In this document: piece after piece, positions 1 to 8,612 of the stretch
How the letters are laid out: each line of letters begins with the position of its first letter
Numbering within the stretch: the stretch's first letter is position 1
DNA from: Chryseobacterium gleum
GTDB lineage: Bacteria; Bacteroidota; Bacteroidia; Flavobacteriales_D; Crocinitomicaceae
Length of the DNA: 48,072 bases
Reading direction: 5' to 3'
Assembly: GCA_945860065.1 (NCBI GenBank)
Contig: CAMAPI010000012.1
Coordinates: 1 to 48,072 of the forward strand
Translations under genes and position numbers: made by a program
The notes under the pieces: model-generated
What the model was told of the DNA's origin: nothing
Database searches by the model: none
The model's input: only the letters and a program-made list of their open reading frames with translations

Positions 1-1031
1 TGATACCCGTGTTTAAGACAAAATTGGGCGACGTTACGCATTTCATGGACAGAAGTCAATAATAATCCATGAGAATGGTGATCATCTGTGTACGGTTTTT
101 TCAATAAGGCACCTCGAGACCCTAGTGCCCCATCCGCAAAAACTTTAAAACTTCTGATGGATAAATTTCGGTAGCGATATGGTCCATTTTTTATTGCAAA
201 TGAGCGATTTTCTACAGAGTTCAGCAACATGGCGTACAATTCCAATTTCAATTTGCCACTGGCAACCATTGATTTAAAAAGCTTGATGTGCTTGTATTCA
301 ATTCCGGCCTCGTGTGTTCCTGTAATGCCGTATTGAAACAATTCCTCTTGTATCTCAAAGATCGCTTCTTTCACTTGACTCTGCGAATAAGCAGGAATGG
401 ATTTTGAAATAAAATTAATCGCATTATCGATGAGCAAGCCTGTTGGAACACCTTTTTCCATTTTGACCTCACCACCATCTACGTTATTAGAAGTAATTTT
501 TGCTTTTTTTACTAGGAAATCATTCACTAAGGCCGCATGTCCGTCAATACGATACAAGCAAACAGGAATGTTTTTAAATACTTTAGACAGTTGCTGGTTA
601 TTTGGCATGGAATCATTGGACCATAGCGATTGATCCCACCCTCCACCAACGATGAATTTGTTGCTGGATTTCGCGTAGTATTTTTCACAGCGATAAATTA
701 CTTCGTCTATGGACTTTGCTCCCGTCAGATCGACACCAAGTTTTTGATTCGCTAACATTAATAAATGACCGTGAGCGTCCGTTAATCCTGGATAAACATC
801 TTTTCCTAAGGCATCAATATCTTCTTCGGATCGGTATTTATTTAAAATTTGTCTTTCCGGTCCAACCTCGATGACTTTTCCATCTTTTATCGCCATGGCG
901 TCAAATACGGAATTTGCATCGTCCATGACGTGGATTTTCGCATTGTGCACAATAAGATCGACTTTTTGACCTTTCATACAAGACGCTAGAAAAGAGAGAA
1001 TGATCGATAGAATTAGGACTTGTTTCATCAT
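1..1031 (-). CDS. YtcJ-like amidohydrolase family lipoprotein (3' end missing)
   Basis: The gene runs off the left window edge, so only the first ~343 residues are visible. The N-terminus is a lipoprotein signal ending in LASC, with the lipid-bearing cysteine near residue 18. A beta-sandwich start and then the metal-binding motif TDAHGH (His87, His89) follow, then text typical of the YtcJ/Amidohydro_3 branch of metal-dependent hydrolases (VGGGWDQSLW, GITGTHEAG, KVFADGALGSRGA). Such enzymes hydrolyse amide or ester bonds with one or two metal ions; the substrate cannot be read from sequence. Two tandem ATG codons (1031 and 1028) could each start it. It sits 9-12 bp behind tamL on the same strand, so it is probably cotranscribed with it. 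The family call is firm, the substrate unknown. Confidence 0.85.
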   Translation of the reverse strand, partial: MMKQVLILSIILSFLASCMKGQKVDLIVHNAKIHVMDDANSVFDAMAIKDGKVIEVGPERQILNKYRSEEDIDALGKDVYPGLTDAHGHLLMLANQKLGVDLTGAKSIDEVIYRCEKYYAKSSNKFIVGGGWDQSLWSNDSMPNNQQLSKVFKNIPVCLYRIDGHAALVNDFLVKKAKITSNNVDGGEVKMEKGVPTGLLIDNAINFISKSIPAYSQSQVKEAIFEIQEELFQYGITGTHEAGIEYKHIKLFKSMVASGKLKLELYAMLLNSVENRSFAIKNGPYRYRNLSIRSFKVFADGALGSRGALLKKPYTDDHHSHGLLLTSVHEMRNVAQFCLKHGY

Positions 1032-1040
1032 AAAAAAAGA

Positions 1041-3788
1041 TTAGAACGGATAACCAATGCCAAAATTCAAATAATTCGGGAGGAATGGTTTAGGCATGAT
1101 TTTTTTCACTTGATCCAAGCTCATATTGAAATGGTCCATTCCTTCTTGGTAATACGTTTGACGAGTTCCCATCTCTTGAAAAACCCATTTAGCGCCATTC
1201 GAAAATGCTGGATTATAAATAGGAAATCCGACATCTAGTCGAATGATGAAATAGTCTAAATCCATACGGAGTCCGAGTCCAGATGAAATAGCAATCTGTG
1301 GAACAAAGGTATTCCAATGAAACTGACTACCCATGCGACTTAAATCTTCGCGAAAGGTCCAAATATTTCCGAAGTCTGTAAATATGGCTCCTTTAAACGT
1401 GGAACCTAAACTGAAACGGTATTCCAAGGACCCCGCGAATCGAATATCAGCGATTTGAGTTGCTAATCGATTCGTGTCCAAATGGTATTTATATGCTCCA
1501 GGTCCTAAAGCCCTTGCTCTCCAACCTCGGTTATCATTTGACCCACCTCCAAAGAAACTATAGTCATAAGGCATGGCTGTTTTGGAGTTTTTGTAGGGTA
1601 ATCCAGCACCTGCAGATAACTTCAAATGAACTGATGAACCGGACAAAACGCGCTTACTCATGATAAATTGATTATCTAAACGGATAAACTGTGAATAGGG
1701 CTGATTTCTCAATAAATATTGACCATTGAGTGTATCCTGTCGCCCCCTAAATTGATACAATAGATTTCCAGCAGCATCAAACGTTGAATTGAAATACACT
1801 GAAGTATTTTGAAGACTTCTACGTTCTTTTCCTTCCTTCAGATCCTTCTCTTTATTATTATACTCATATGAAAACTTAAAGTCTTGCCAAATAAATTGAT
1901 TGTTGTAGGTTGCATTTAAAAACACATCGTTTATTTGATTTAACTGTGCTTGGAAAGCGTCACTTTTCTTGATGGAGACATACTTTATGACGGAAGCTCC
2001 CGGTAAACCCATTTGAAAAACTTGTGTCTTTCCAACCAAGAATTTCCACATATAATTTAATTGGAAAACACTTCGGTCGAAAATACTTCGTTTTTCAATG
2101 TTGTAGGCCGTCGTTAAAACCGTTCTCGGTTTCTGGCGTTTGCCCAACATGGTCACTGGTGTTGGAAACAATCCGGGTAAGTCAAACTTTAAACTCGGAC
2201 CAAATTCAAAGGTATTGAATGTTCTCCCCTTTCCTGCTCCTACAGTTTGACCTGATTGATCTTGAAAGACCAATGGTTGCGATTCGAATCCACCACCAAA
2301 AGAAAAGGTCATTTTTCCAGCTCCTTTATTGATGTTTTTATTCGTGTAATTAAAGGAAGCATTTGCACCTAGCAAACCGGTTGATGAAGTAAATTTAGGG
2401 TCAAAACCATATGTTTGTTTTTTTGCTGGTTCAAGGAAATAATGAACGGCTAATTTATTCCCAGGTTGTTCGATAAGAATTGGTTTTACTGAACTAAAAA
2501 CACCCAATTGAACAATGGAACGGTAACTTCTATCCAAATAATACTCTTTGTATTTATTATCATTTTCAAGGTAGTTTTGTAGTTCAAGAATCGATGGTTT
2601 CACCCACGGCTCCTCTCCATTATAAGTTACCGTTACCTTTCTAAATGGATTCGTTGTTCCAGCCAACACTCGCTTTTCTTTCAGTTGTTTTTTCGAATAT
2701 TGAATTTCGTCATACGTAAAAGAATTCGTCGTTCTGAGGAACTGTGGCGCAATTGGATCATATAAGCTCAATTGCTGCTCCTTCATTAATTGAGTAAAAC
2801 TATTTTCCATACTTATGGAATCGGAAAGGTGAAAATAAACAGAAGAAATGGACATTTCCACGTAAGGGACGCGAATCAAGCTATCCTTTTTCACCTCGGA
2901 TGAGATGAAACGATCATCAAATTGAACAAGTAAACGAACACGCATAGTTTGTCGATTGGTATCCGCAGAAAAAGAAATACTACTAGATGTAAACTTATAC
3001 ACCTGATCATCTCTAAAGTACTTAGCTACTTGATCACGGTAATCGTTTAAATAATCTGTGTCAAACGGCTGGCCTAATAGTGGATGTTTGCCCGTTTGGT
3101 CAATGTGCTTTTTGACATAAGCGGAGTGTTTGTCTCGCAATAGTTTTGCACCCAGGTATTGCACGGAATCAATAAGATATTGTGGACCTGGATTTATCAG
3201 GTAACTTGGATAAGCAAATCGTTTTTTTTCGTTTAATCTTAATCCACCTTTGACTTGCCCATAATAATATCCTTTTTTACGCAGGTAGAATCCAAGTTGC
3301 TCGATACTCTTTTGATATAAAATAGTATCAAATACGATTGGTTTTTGTCCAAACTTATACTTTACCTTTTCCTTCCATAATACCTTTGAAAAATCTAACT
3401 CATGGAATTCTTTTAGAATAAACGTACTGTCTCCGCGCTCAAAAGCTTTTGCATTTCGTTTCGCATTTTTTTCTGCTACTTTGTCTTTTTTTCTATTTTG
3501 TTTCCGTTCAAATGCCTGGTATTTCAACTCTCTTTTATGCGCAACTCGAGCGGAGTCGATGGAATTATAAATGCGTAATTTAAAATTGATATAGAAATTT
3601 CGTTGATTCGGTTGTTGTCGGACAATTAATCCAAGTTCATATTTATCGATTGAAGCGTTGTCTTTTACTTCGATTGAATTCGAACGAAGTAAGTACCGGC
3701 CTGTTGGGACATTTCGCGTCAAGTCACATGCTGTTAAAACAAACAGAAGGATAATCGCAATATTTAGTAAATTCGCTCGATGTTTCAT
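1041..3788 (-). CDS. tamL: TamL: BamA/TamA-family outer membrane assembly lipoprotein
   Basis: This is an Omp85-superfamily protein of about 915 residues. It starts with a lipoprotein signal (LTAC, Cys21), then POTRA-like repeats over roughly the first 450 residues with a highly basic stretch near residues 85-115, and a C-terminal 16-strand-type barrel ending in NFGIGYPF with a terminal Phe. A lipidated TamA homologue is the form called TamL in Bacteroidota; with TamB it is thought to help build the outer membrane. An upstream GTG/ATG extension to 3809 is possible on paper, but a -7 box at 3798-3805 lies inside it, so ATG at 3788 is preferred. No tamB-like gene is beside it within the window; the gene downstream is an amidohydrolase, and the SpoU methyltransferase is divergent. 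Confidence 0.85.
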   Translation of the reverse strand: MKHRANLLNIAIILLFVLTACDLTRNVPTGRYLLRSNSIEVKDNASIDKYELGLIVRQQPNQRNFYINFKLRIYNSIDSARVAHKRELKYQAFERKQNRKKDKVAEKNAKRNAKAFERGDSTFILKEFHELDFSKVLWKEKVKYKFGQKPIVFDTILYQKSIEQLGFYLRKKGYYYGQVKGGLRLNEKKRFAYPSYLINPGPQYLIDSVQYLGAKLLRDKHSAYVKKHIDQTGKHPLLGQPFDTDYLNDYRDQVAKYFRDDQVYKFTSSSISFSADTNRQTMRVRLLVQFDDRFISSEVKKDSLIRVPYVEMSISSVYFHLSDSISMENSFTQLMKEQQLSLYDPIAPQFLRTTNSFTYDEIQYSKKQLKEKRVLAGTTNPFRKVTVTYNGEEPWVKPSILELQNYLENDNKYKEYYLDRSYRSIVQLGVFSSVKPILIEQPGNKLAVHYFLEPAKKQTYGFDPKFTSSTGLLGANASFNYTNKNINKGAGKMTFSFGGGFESQPLVFQDQSGQTVGAGKGRTFNTFEFGPSLKFDLPGLFPTPVTMLGKRQKPRTVLTTAYNIEKRSIFDRSVFQLNYMWKFLVGKTQVFQMGLPGASVIKYVSIKKSDAFQAQLNQINDVFLNATYNNQFIWQDFKFSYEYNNKEKDLKEGKERRSLQNTSVYFNSTFDAAGNLLYQFRGRQDTLNGQYLLRNQPYSQFIRLDNQFIMSKRVLSGSSVHLKLSAGAGLPYKNSKTAMPYDYSFFGGGSNDNRGWRARALGPGAYKYHLDTNRLATQIADIRFAGSLEYRFSLGSTFKGAIFTDFGNIWTFREDLSRMGSQFHWNTFVPQIAISSGLGLRMDLDYFIIRLDVGFPIYNPAFSNGAKWVFQEMGTRQTYYQEGMDHFNMSLDQVKKIMPKPFLPNYLNFGIGYPF

Positions 3789-3797
3789 GCAACAGTG

Positions 3798-3805
3798 CAA
3801 AAATA
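3798..3805 (-). promoter_or_regulatory. -7 promoter box for tamL (TATTTTTG)
   Basis: Read on the minus strand this is an exact match to the Bacteroidota TAnnTTTG -7 element. It ends 10 bases before the tamL ATG, so transcription would begin only a few bases before the start codon. No clear -33 element was seen. Confidence 0.55.
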
Positions 3806-3817
3806 ACAATAATCAAG

Positions 3818-4555
3818 TTGGAAAAAATTTCACTTCAAAAGATAAAATGGATTAAAAGTCTGCACCTGAAAAAAAACCGGGAAAAAGAAAAGCTGGTTTT
3901 GGTGGAAGGATTTAAGTTAGTAAGCGAATTGGCTGGTCAATACCCCTTGCTTGTACATTCCATCTATACGAGCACTCAAATTGAAGATGAATTACAAGAT
4001 CGTTTCGATTGTTATTCATGTCATTCGAACGAAATGGAGCGTATGTCACAATTTAATTCCGCACCAACTTTAATTGGCATTTTTCACGAACCTAGCTCAA
4101 GGGTCTTTGATTCAACCGAACGTGTTTTGGTACTTGAAAATATTCAAGACCCTGGAAACCTCGGAACCATCATTCGAACAGCTGATTGGTTTGGAATTAA
4201 ACAAATCGTTTGTTCAGAGGATACCGTTAATTGTTTCAATTCAAAGGTCATTCAATCTTCCATGGGTAGTGCATTTAGGATTCCTGTTTTTTACGAAAAA
4301 CTAGAGGATTTTCTTCCAAAATTGAATTCAACCATTCACGGAGCACTTTTGGATGGTAAAAATTTAGCACAAGTTGATCCAAATGAAATAAAAATTCTCA
4401 TCATGGGAAATGAAGGCAAAGGGATTTCAGATTCTCTGCAAAAACATATTAATCAAGCAGTTACCATACCTGGATACGGTCAAGCGGAGTCCTTAAATGT
4501 CTCGATTGCGACAGGTATTTTCCTTTATCATTGGAGTCAATTGAAAACAGTTTAA
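3818..4555 (+). CDS. TrmH/SpoU-family RNA 2'-O-methyltransferase
   Basis: The protein of 245 residues has the two-part SpoU layout: an N-terminal substrate-binding part (SLHLKKNREKEKLVLVEG) and a C-terminal knotted SPOUT methyltransferase with its three motifs, NLGTIIRTADWFG, IMGNEGKGIS and SLNVSIATGI. It should transfer a methyl group from S-adenosylmethionine to a ribose 2'-OH of rRNA or tRNA; the exact nucleotide cannot be told. The start is TTG at 3818: there is no in-frame ATG before the conserved block, and the ATG at 3847 is out of frame. It is divergent from tamL with only 29 bp between the starts. Confidence 0.88.
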   Translation: MEKISLQKIKWIKSLHLKKNREKEKLVLVEGFKLVSELAGQYPLLVHSIYTSTQIEDELQDRFDCYSCHSNEMERMSQFNSAPTLIGIFHEPSSRVFDSTERVLVLENIQDPGNLGTIIRTADWFGIKQIVCSEDTVNCFNSKVIQSSMGSAFRIPVFYEKLEDFLPKLNSTIHGALLDGKNLAQVDPNEIKILIMGNEGKGISDSLQKHINQAVTIPGYGQAESLNVSIATGIFLYHWSQLKTV

Positions 4556-4576
4556 CTTAATTCAAAGAAAAGGCTG

Positions 4577-4584
4577 TATTTTTG
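4577..4584 (+). promoter_or_regulatory. -7 promoter box for the helicase gene (TATTTTTG)
   Basis: This is an exact TAnnTTTG match, 18 bases before the ATG at 4603. It shows that the upstream TTG at 4582, which lies within the box, is not the start of the helicase. No -33 element stands out. Confidence 0.55.
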
Positions 4585-4602
4585 CAAATCCCAACTGCGA
4601 AA

Positions 4603-6111
4603 ATGATTGATTTCGATTTATACGAAGCGAAGAAGCTTTACCCATTTCAAGAACAAACGGTACACCAAGTTTTAGAAGAACTACGGAAAAATGGTACGAA
4701 TTTTAATTTATTGTATCAACTTCCAACTGGAGGAGGAAAAACGGTTATTTTCTCAGAAATCGCACGTCGTTTCATTGAACAATGGGGCAAGAAAGTACTG
4801 ATTTTAACACACCGAATTGAGTTGTCTGTACAAACCTCTCAACAGCTTTCTGCCATCAAAGTTGCCAATAAGGTGATTAATTCCGAAGTAAAACATCTAG
4901 ATGACCAAGACGATTACCAATGTTTTATCGCAATGGTCGAAACGCTAAATAATCGTCTCAATGAAAACGATAATTTTATTGCGGATGTTGGACTGGTGAT
5001 TGTGGATGAGGCTCATTACAATAGTTTCCGCAAAATCTTTCAATTCTACGAAGATGCGAATATCCTCGGTGTTACAGCAACGCCGTTAAGTTCGAATCGA
5101 AACCTTCCATTAAAAGACAACTACAATAAACTTTTGGTGGGCGAATCCATTTCAAATCTCATCGAAGGAGCCTATTTATCCAATGCTGAAACGTATCAGT
5201 ATGACGTCAATTTACATGGCCTAAAAATAGGGACCAATGGTGATTTCACCGTAGGAAGTTCCGACTTACTTTATAGTAATTTCTTCATGCAAGAAAAATT
5301 GATTTTTGCTTATGAGGAAGTTAGTTTAAATAAAAAAACATTGATTTTCAACGCTGGAATTGAAACCTCACGTCGTGTGGAAGAATCCTTCAAGAAACTC
5401 AAATACAACATACGCCACCTGGACTCAACCTTCAGTGATAAAGATCGTAAAGATGTCATTCATTGGTTTAAAGTAACACCTGGAGCTATTTTAACGTCAG
5501 TCGGAATTCTAACAACTGGTTTCGATGAACCAACTGTTGAATCCATTATTATTAACCGTGCAACACGATCCTTGACCTTGTATCATCAAATGATTGGACG
5601 TGGATCAAGGAAGCTTCCTAATAAAAGTGAATTTCAAATCATCGATTTAGGAAACAATGTACGTCGCTTTGGTTACTGGCAAGACTATATCAATTGGCAA
5701 GATGCCTTTAAATTCCCAGATCGCTTCTTAGAATCTCGTATTTCGGAATTGGAGGACATGGAGTTCGAAGTAGAATTTGAATTTCCAAAAGGATTTGATA
5801 ATCACATGCCGTCTGCGATTTTAGAAGAATTCAATATTAAAGATTGTTATTACGAGTGCTTAGATCGCGGAGTTAAAGGAAAAGTTGCGATTGAGCTTTC
5901 CATCGAAAATCATTTCAAAGCCATCGAAACTTCAGCAAAAAATCTTGATCATGCACTTGATTTAATGCATGTTATACAAGATCATATCGACCATCGGTTA
6001 AAGCATTATACGAAATGTATTTCAAAAAGCACGGACAATTATTTTAAGTATCTCTTAGATACGTATAACCGTCAATTAGCACAAAAAATTAGATTGAATA
6101 TTGAAGATTGA
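4603..6111 (+). CDS. Superfamily 2 DEAH-box helicase, stand-alone
   Basis: This ~502-residue ATP-dependent helicase carries the classic SF2 motifs in order: LYPFQEQTV (Q-motif-like), Walker A PTGGGKT, LTHR (Ia), VDEAH (II), GVTATPL (III), then TLIFNAG (IV), LTTGFDEP (V) and QMIGRGSR (VI). The layout resembles the ResIII/RadD-type helicases that act on duplex or branched nucleic acid. The last ~130 residues form an acidic, then helical tail that I do not recognise. No nuclease or methyltransferase neighbour supports a restriction role, so a repair or RNA role is more likely. The start at ATG 4603 is set by the promoter box just before it. Confidence 0.85.
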   Translation: MIDFDLYEAKKLYPFQEQTVHQVLEELRKNGTNFNLLYQLPTGGGKTVIFSEIARRFIEQWGKKVLILTHRIELSVQTSQQLSAIKVANKVINSEVKHLDDQDDYQCFIAMVETLNNRLNENDNFIADVGLVIVDEAHYNSFRKIFQFYEDANILGVTATPLSSNRNLPLKDNYNKLLVGESISNLIEGAYLSNAETYQYDVNLHGLKIGTNGDFTVGSSDLLYSNFFMQEKLIFAYEEVSLNKKTLIFNAGIETSRRVEESFKKLKYNIRHLDSTFSDKDRKDVIHWFKVTPGAILTSVGILTTGFDEPTVESIIINRATRSLTLYHQMIGRGSRKLPNKSEFQIIDLGNNVRRFGYWQDYINWQDAFKFPDRFLESRISELEDMEFEVEFEFPKGFDNHMPSAILEEFNIKDCYYECLDRGVKGKVAIELSIENHFKAIETSAKNLDHALDLMHVIQDHIDHRLKHYTKCISKSTDNYFKYLLDTYNRQLAQKIRLNIED

Positions 6112-6122
6112 TGCTTTTTCTG

Positions 6123-6130
6123 TACTTTTA
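6123..6130 (+). promoter_or_regulatory. Probable -7 box (TACTTTTA) for the GWxTD-GT2-GH92 operon
   Basis: Seven of the eight positions, counting the two free ones, fit TAnnTTTG; the final G is A. It lies 8 bases before ATG 6138, giving a very short leader, and it makes the upstream ATG at 6132 an unlikely start. Confidence 0.35.
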
Positions 6131-6137
6131 AATGCAC

Positions 6138-7580
6138 ATGAAAAAAATCATTCTAATTTGTTTTTGTATTCTTCAAAGTATCGTCTATTCACAAGGAGCG
6201 AAATTGAAGACATACCTCGATACAAAGCAATTCTATGCTCCTAATGTTGGGAATTACCTAGAAGTATACATGCAATTTGTCTCCTACTCTGTTGTTTACA
6301 AAAAAGATGGGAATGGATTGCGAGCAAAAGTGCTCATTTCTGTAGAAATTTCAGATAGCTCCAAATCAGTTTATAGTGATCGCTATGTGCTTGAATCTCC
6401 AGAAGCTATTGATAGCATTCAGGATGATTTTTATGAGGTTCTACGAGTTCAATTAAATCCGGGTAAATACTCATTAAAAATTAATTTATTAGATGTCAAT
6501 AAGGACGACTCTGAGATTTCAGGTATTTTACCGATATCCATCAAGGATTTTTCTAAAAACACGAAGATTTCGGATGTGTTGGTTGCTGAATATGCCTATC
6601 CAAGTGATCAACAAACCAACTTTGACAAGTCAGGTTATCACATCATTCCAATGCTATCCAGTTTTTACGGAACAGATTCCAAAACCTTACCTATTTACTT
6701 AGAATTATACGGAACGGAGAAAGTAACAGACAGTACCTTTCAATTGTCGCATCGCATCATTGACATGAAGGACGCTACTGAAGTCCCCGGATTTACACGA
6801 ACGTCCACCATTTTTAAAACTGCGGTAGTTCCGGTTTTTGAAACCATAAATATCGAGGAATTACGCTCTGGAAATTACCAAATAGAATACCGGTTAACGA
6901 CGAATGGTTCTGAAATATTGGCGATTCAAACGTATGATTTCGAACGAAGTAATGAGAACAATGATATGTTCACGATGGAAAACTTACAATTAGACCCTGC
7001 ATTCCAATCCTCGATTCCAAATGATTCTGTTTTATACTTTTTAGAGAGCTTAATTCCGATTTCGAAACCGGCAGAAATTAGAAATATCATTGAAACCTTA
7101 AAATCAAAAAATAGCGATGAAGCCCGCAAACACATTCAAGGATATTGGGCTGTTTCTACCCCTTCTAAACCATATGAATCTTGGTTGAAATATAAAGCGC
7201 AGGTACTTTTTGTTCAAAAAATCTACGGCAATAATTTTCAAGAGGGATTTGAAACGGATCGTGGTCGGGTTTATTTGAAATATGGCTCACCAAATCAAGT
7301 GAATGCCCGTGAATCGTCACCAACAGAATACCCATATGAGATTTGGACCTATAATAAAATTGGAGTATACAGCAACAAGCGTTTTGTCTTTTACAATCCG
7401 GATTTGGTAAATAATGCTTACCGCCTACTCCATTCTGATATGATTGGTGAACTAAAGAATCCAGCCTGGCCTCAAATCCTTGCGAAACGCAATACATATA
7501 ATGGAAACGTCGATAATCCTAATCAAAACAATGTAAGACATTGGGGTGGTGATAGTAATGATTTGTTTCGTCAATATTAG
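6138..7580 (+). CDS. GWxTD-domain-like secreted protein
   Basis: The protein of about 480 residues starts with a signal peptide (ILICFCILQSIVYSQ). It then has a long beta-rich region of unknown type (about 25-270) and a C-terminal domain around residues 335-440 matching the GWxTD family: GFETDRGRVYLKYG, then PYEIWTYNK and FVFYNPD. In the signature the Trp is Phe (GFETD). GWxTD proteins are widespread in Bacteroidota and have no settled function. It precedes a glycosyltransferase by 3 bp and a GH92 enzyme after that, so a link to glycan or envelope work is inferred from context only. ATG 6138 is preferred over 6132 because of the promoter box position. Confidence 0.75.
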   Translation: MKKIILICFCILQSIVYSQGAKLKTYLDTKQFYAPNVGNYLEVYMQFVSYSVVYKKDGNGLRAKVLISVEISDSSKSVYSDRYVLESPEAIDSIQDDFYEVLRVQLNPGKYSLKINLLDVNKDDSEISGILPISIKDFSKNTKISDVLVAEYAYPSDQQTNFDKSGYHIIPMLSSFYGTDSKTLPIYLELYGTEKVTDSTFQLSHRIIDMKDATEVPGFTRTSTIFKTAVVPVFETINIEELRSGNYQIEYRLTTNGSEILAIQTYDFERSNENNDMFTMENLQLDPAFQSSIPNDSVLYFLESLIPISKPAEIRNIIETLKSKNSDEARKHIQGYWAVSTPSKPYESWLKYKAQVLFVQKIYGNNFQEGFETDRGRVYLKYGSPNQVNARESSPTEYPYEIWTYNKIGVYSNKRFVFYNPDLVNNAYRLLHSDMIGELKNPAWPQILAKRNTYNGNVDNPNQNNVRHWGGDSNDLFRQY

Positions 7581-7583
7581 TAA

Positions 7584-8612
7584 ATGGAAACAACACTAGC
7601 CATTGTCATCCTAAATTATAATGGGAAAAATCACTTAAGTACCTATCTACCAAGCGTGTGTACTTTTGCTAAAGATCATCCTGTATTTGTAGCGGATAAT
7701 GGAAGCACAGATGATTCCATCGCATTCCTCTACGAGCATTTTCCAAAGGTCAACGTACTGCCTCAAAAGCGGAATTTTGGATTTGCTGGAGGGTATAATG
7801 TTGCACTGGAACAACTTAAAGGTCAATTCGATTATTACTTACTACTAAATAGCGATGTCGAAGTTACAGAAAATTGGATCGCACCATTAAAATCCTTCAT
7901 GGATCTAAATCAAAACACTGCGGCTTGTCAACCAAAAATAAAATCTTGGATACAAAAAGACTCCTTTGAACATGCTGGAGCATCAGGTGGATTCATAGAC
8001 CTTCATTATTTTCCATTTTGTCGAGGACGAATCTTTGACTCTATTGAAAAAGATCAGCATCAATATGACTTTGACACCCCTGTTACCTGGACATCTGGCG
8101 CAGCGATGTTGGTTCGCGCCGAGCAATTTCATCAAGTCAAAGGATTCGATTCTGATTTTTTCGCTCACATGGAGGAAATTGACTTGTGTTTACGCTTGGG
8201 GAATTTAGGATTTGACTTTTACTGCATTCCAGAAAGTACCGTGTACCATTTAGGCGGCGGAACACTTGGTTATGATTCTCCAAAAAAAGTCTATTTAAAT
8301 TTCCGAAATAGCCTTTTCATGTTGATGAAAAACCATGCAGGACCCTTATTTCTAAGCTTATTCATTCGTATGTGTTTAGATGGAATTGCTGGAGTTAAAT
8401 TTCTACTTTCGGGGAAATTCCAATTGACATGGATGGTTTTTTTAGCGCATATGAATGTGTATGCTCAATTCGGACGGTTTTATAAAAAACGACGGCAAAT
8501 CAATACTAAAACAAGAAAATTCTACCGCTATAATGGACGAGTTATTTGGGATTATTACTTTTTGAAAAATAAAGTTTATTCGTCGCTCAACAAACGAAAA
8601 TTTACTAAATGA
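7584..8612 (+). CDS. Family 2 glycosyltransferase
   Basis: The protein of 342 residues has a GT-A fold start (LAIVILNYNG), the nucleotide-binding ADNGSTDDS, the metal-binding region LLNSDVEV (an SDV variant of DxD), and the late ED-like segment HMEEIDLCLRLG typical of rhamnosyl/WbbL-like GT2 enzymes. It should move a sugar from a nucleotide donor to a growing glycan on the cytoplasmic side. The C-terminal part (about 245-300) is hydrophobic and may touch the membrane. It starts 3 bp after the GWxTD gene and its stop overlaps the next ATG (ATGA at 8609-8612), so the three genes are one translation-coupled unit. Donor and acceptor are unknown. Confidence 0.9.
   Translation: METTLAIVILNYNGKNHLSTYLPSVCTFAKDHPVFVADNGSTDDSIAFLYEHFPKVNVLPQKRNFGFAGGYNVALEQLKGQFDYYLLLNSDVEVTENWIAPLKSFMDLNQNTAACQPKIKSWIQKDSFEHAGASGGFIDLHYFPFCRGRIFDSIEKDQHQYDFDTPVTWTSGAAMLVRAEQFHQVKGFDSDFFAHMEEIDLCLRLGNLGFDFYCIPESTVYHLGGGTLGYDSPKKVYLNFRNSLFMLMKNHAGPLFLSLFIRMCLDGIAGVKFLLSGKFQLTWMVFLAHMNVYAQFGRFYKKRRQINTKTRKFYRYNGRVIWDYYFLKNKVYSSLNKRKFTK

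Noticed and set aside
4582-6111. Helicase as part of a restriction or phage-defence system
   Set aside because: No nuclease, methylase or known defence partner lies beside it; neighbours are an RNA methyltransferase and glycan genes.
7165-7497. 110-residue - strand ORF
   Set aside because: Antisense to the GWxTD domain, whose motifs are clear; no start signal.
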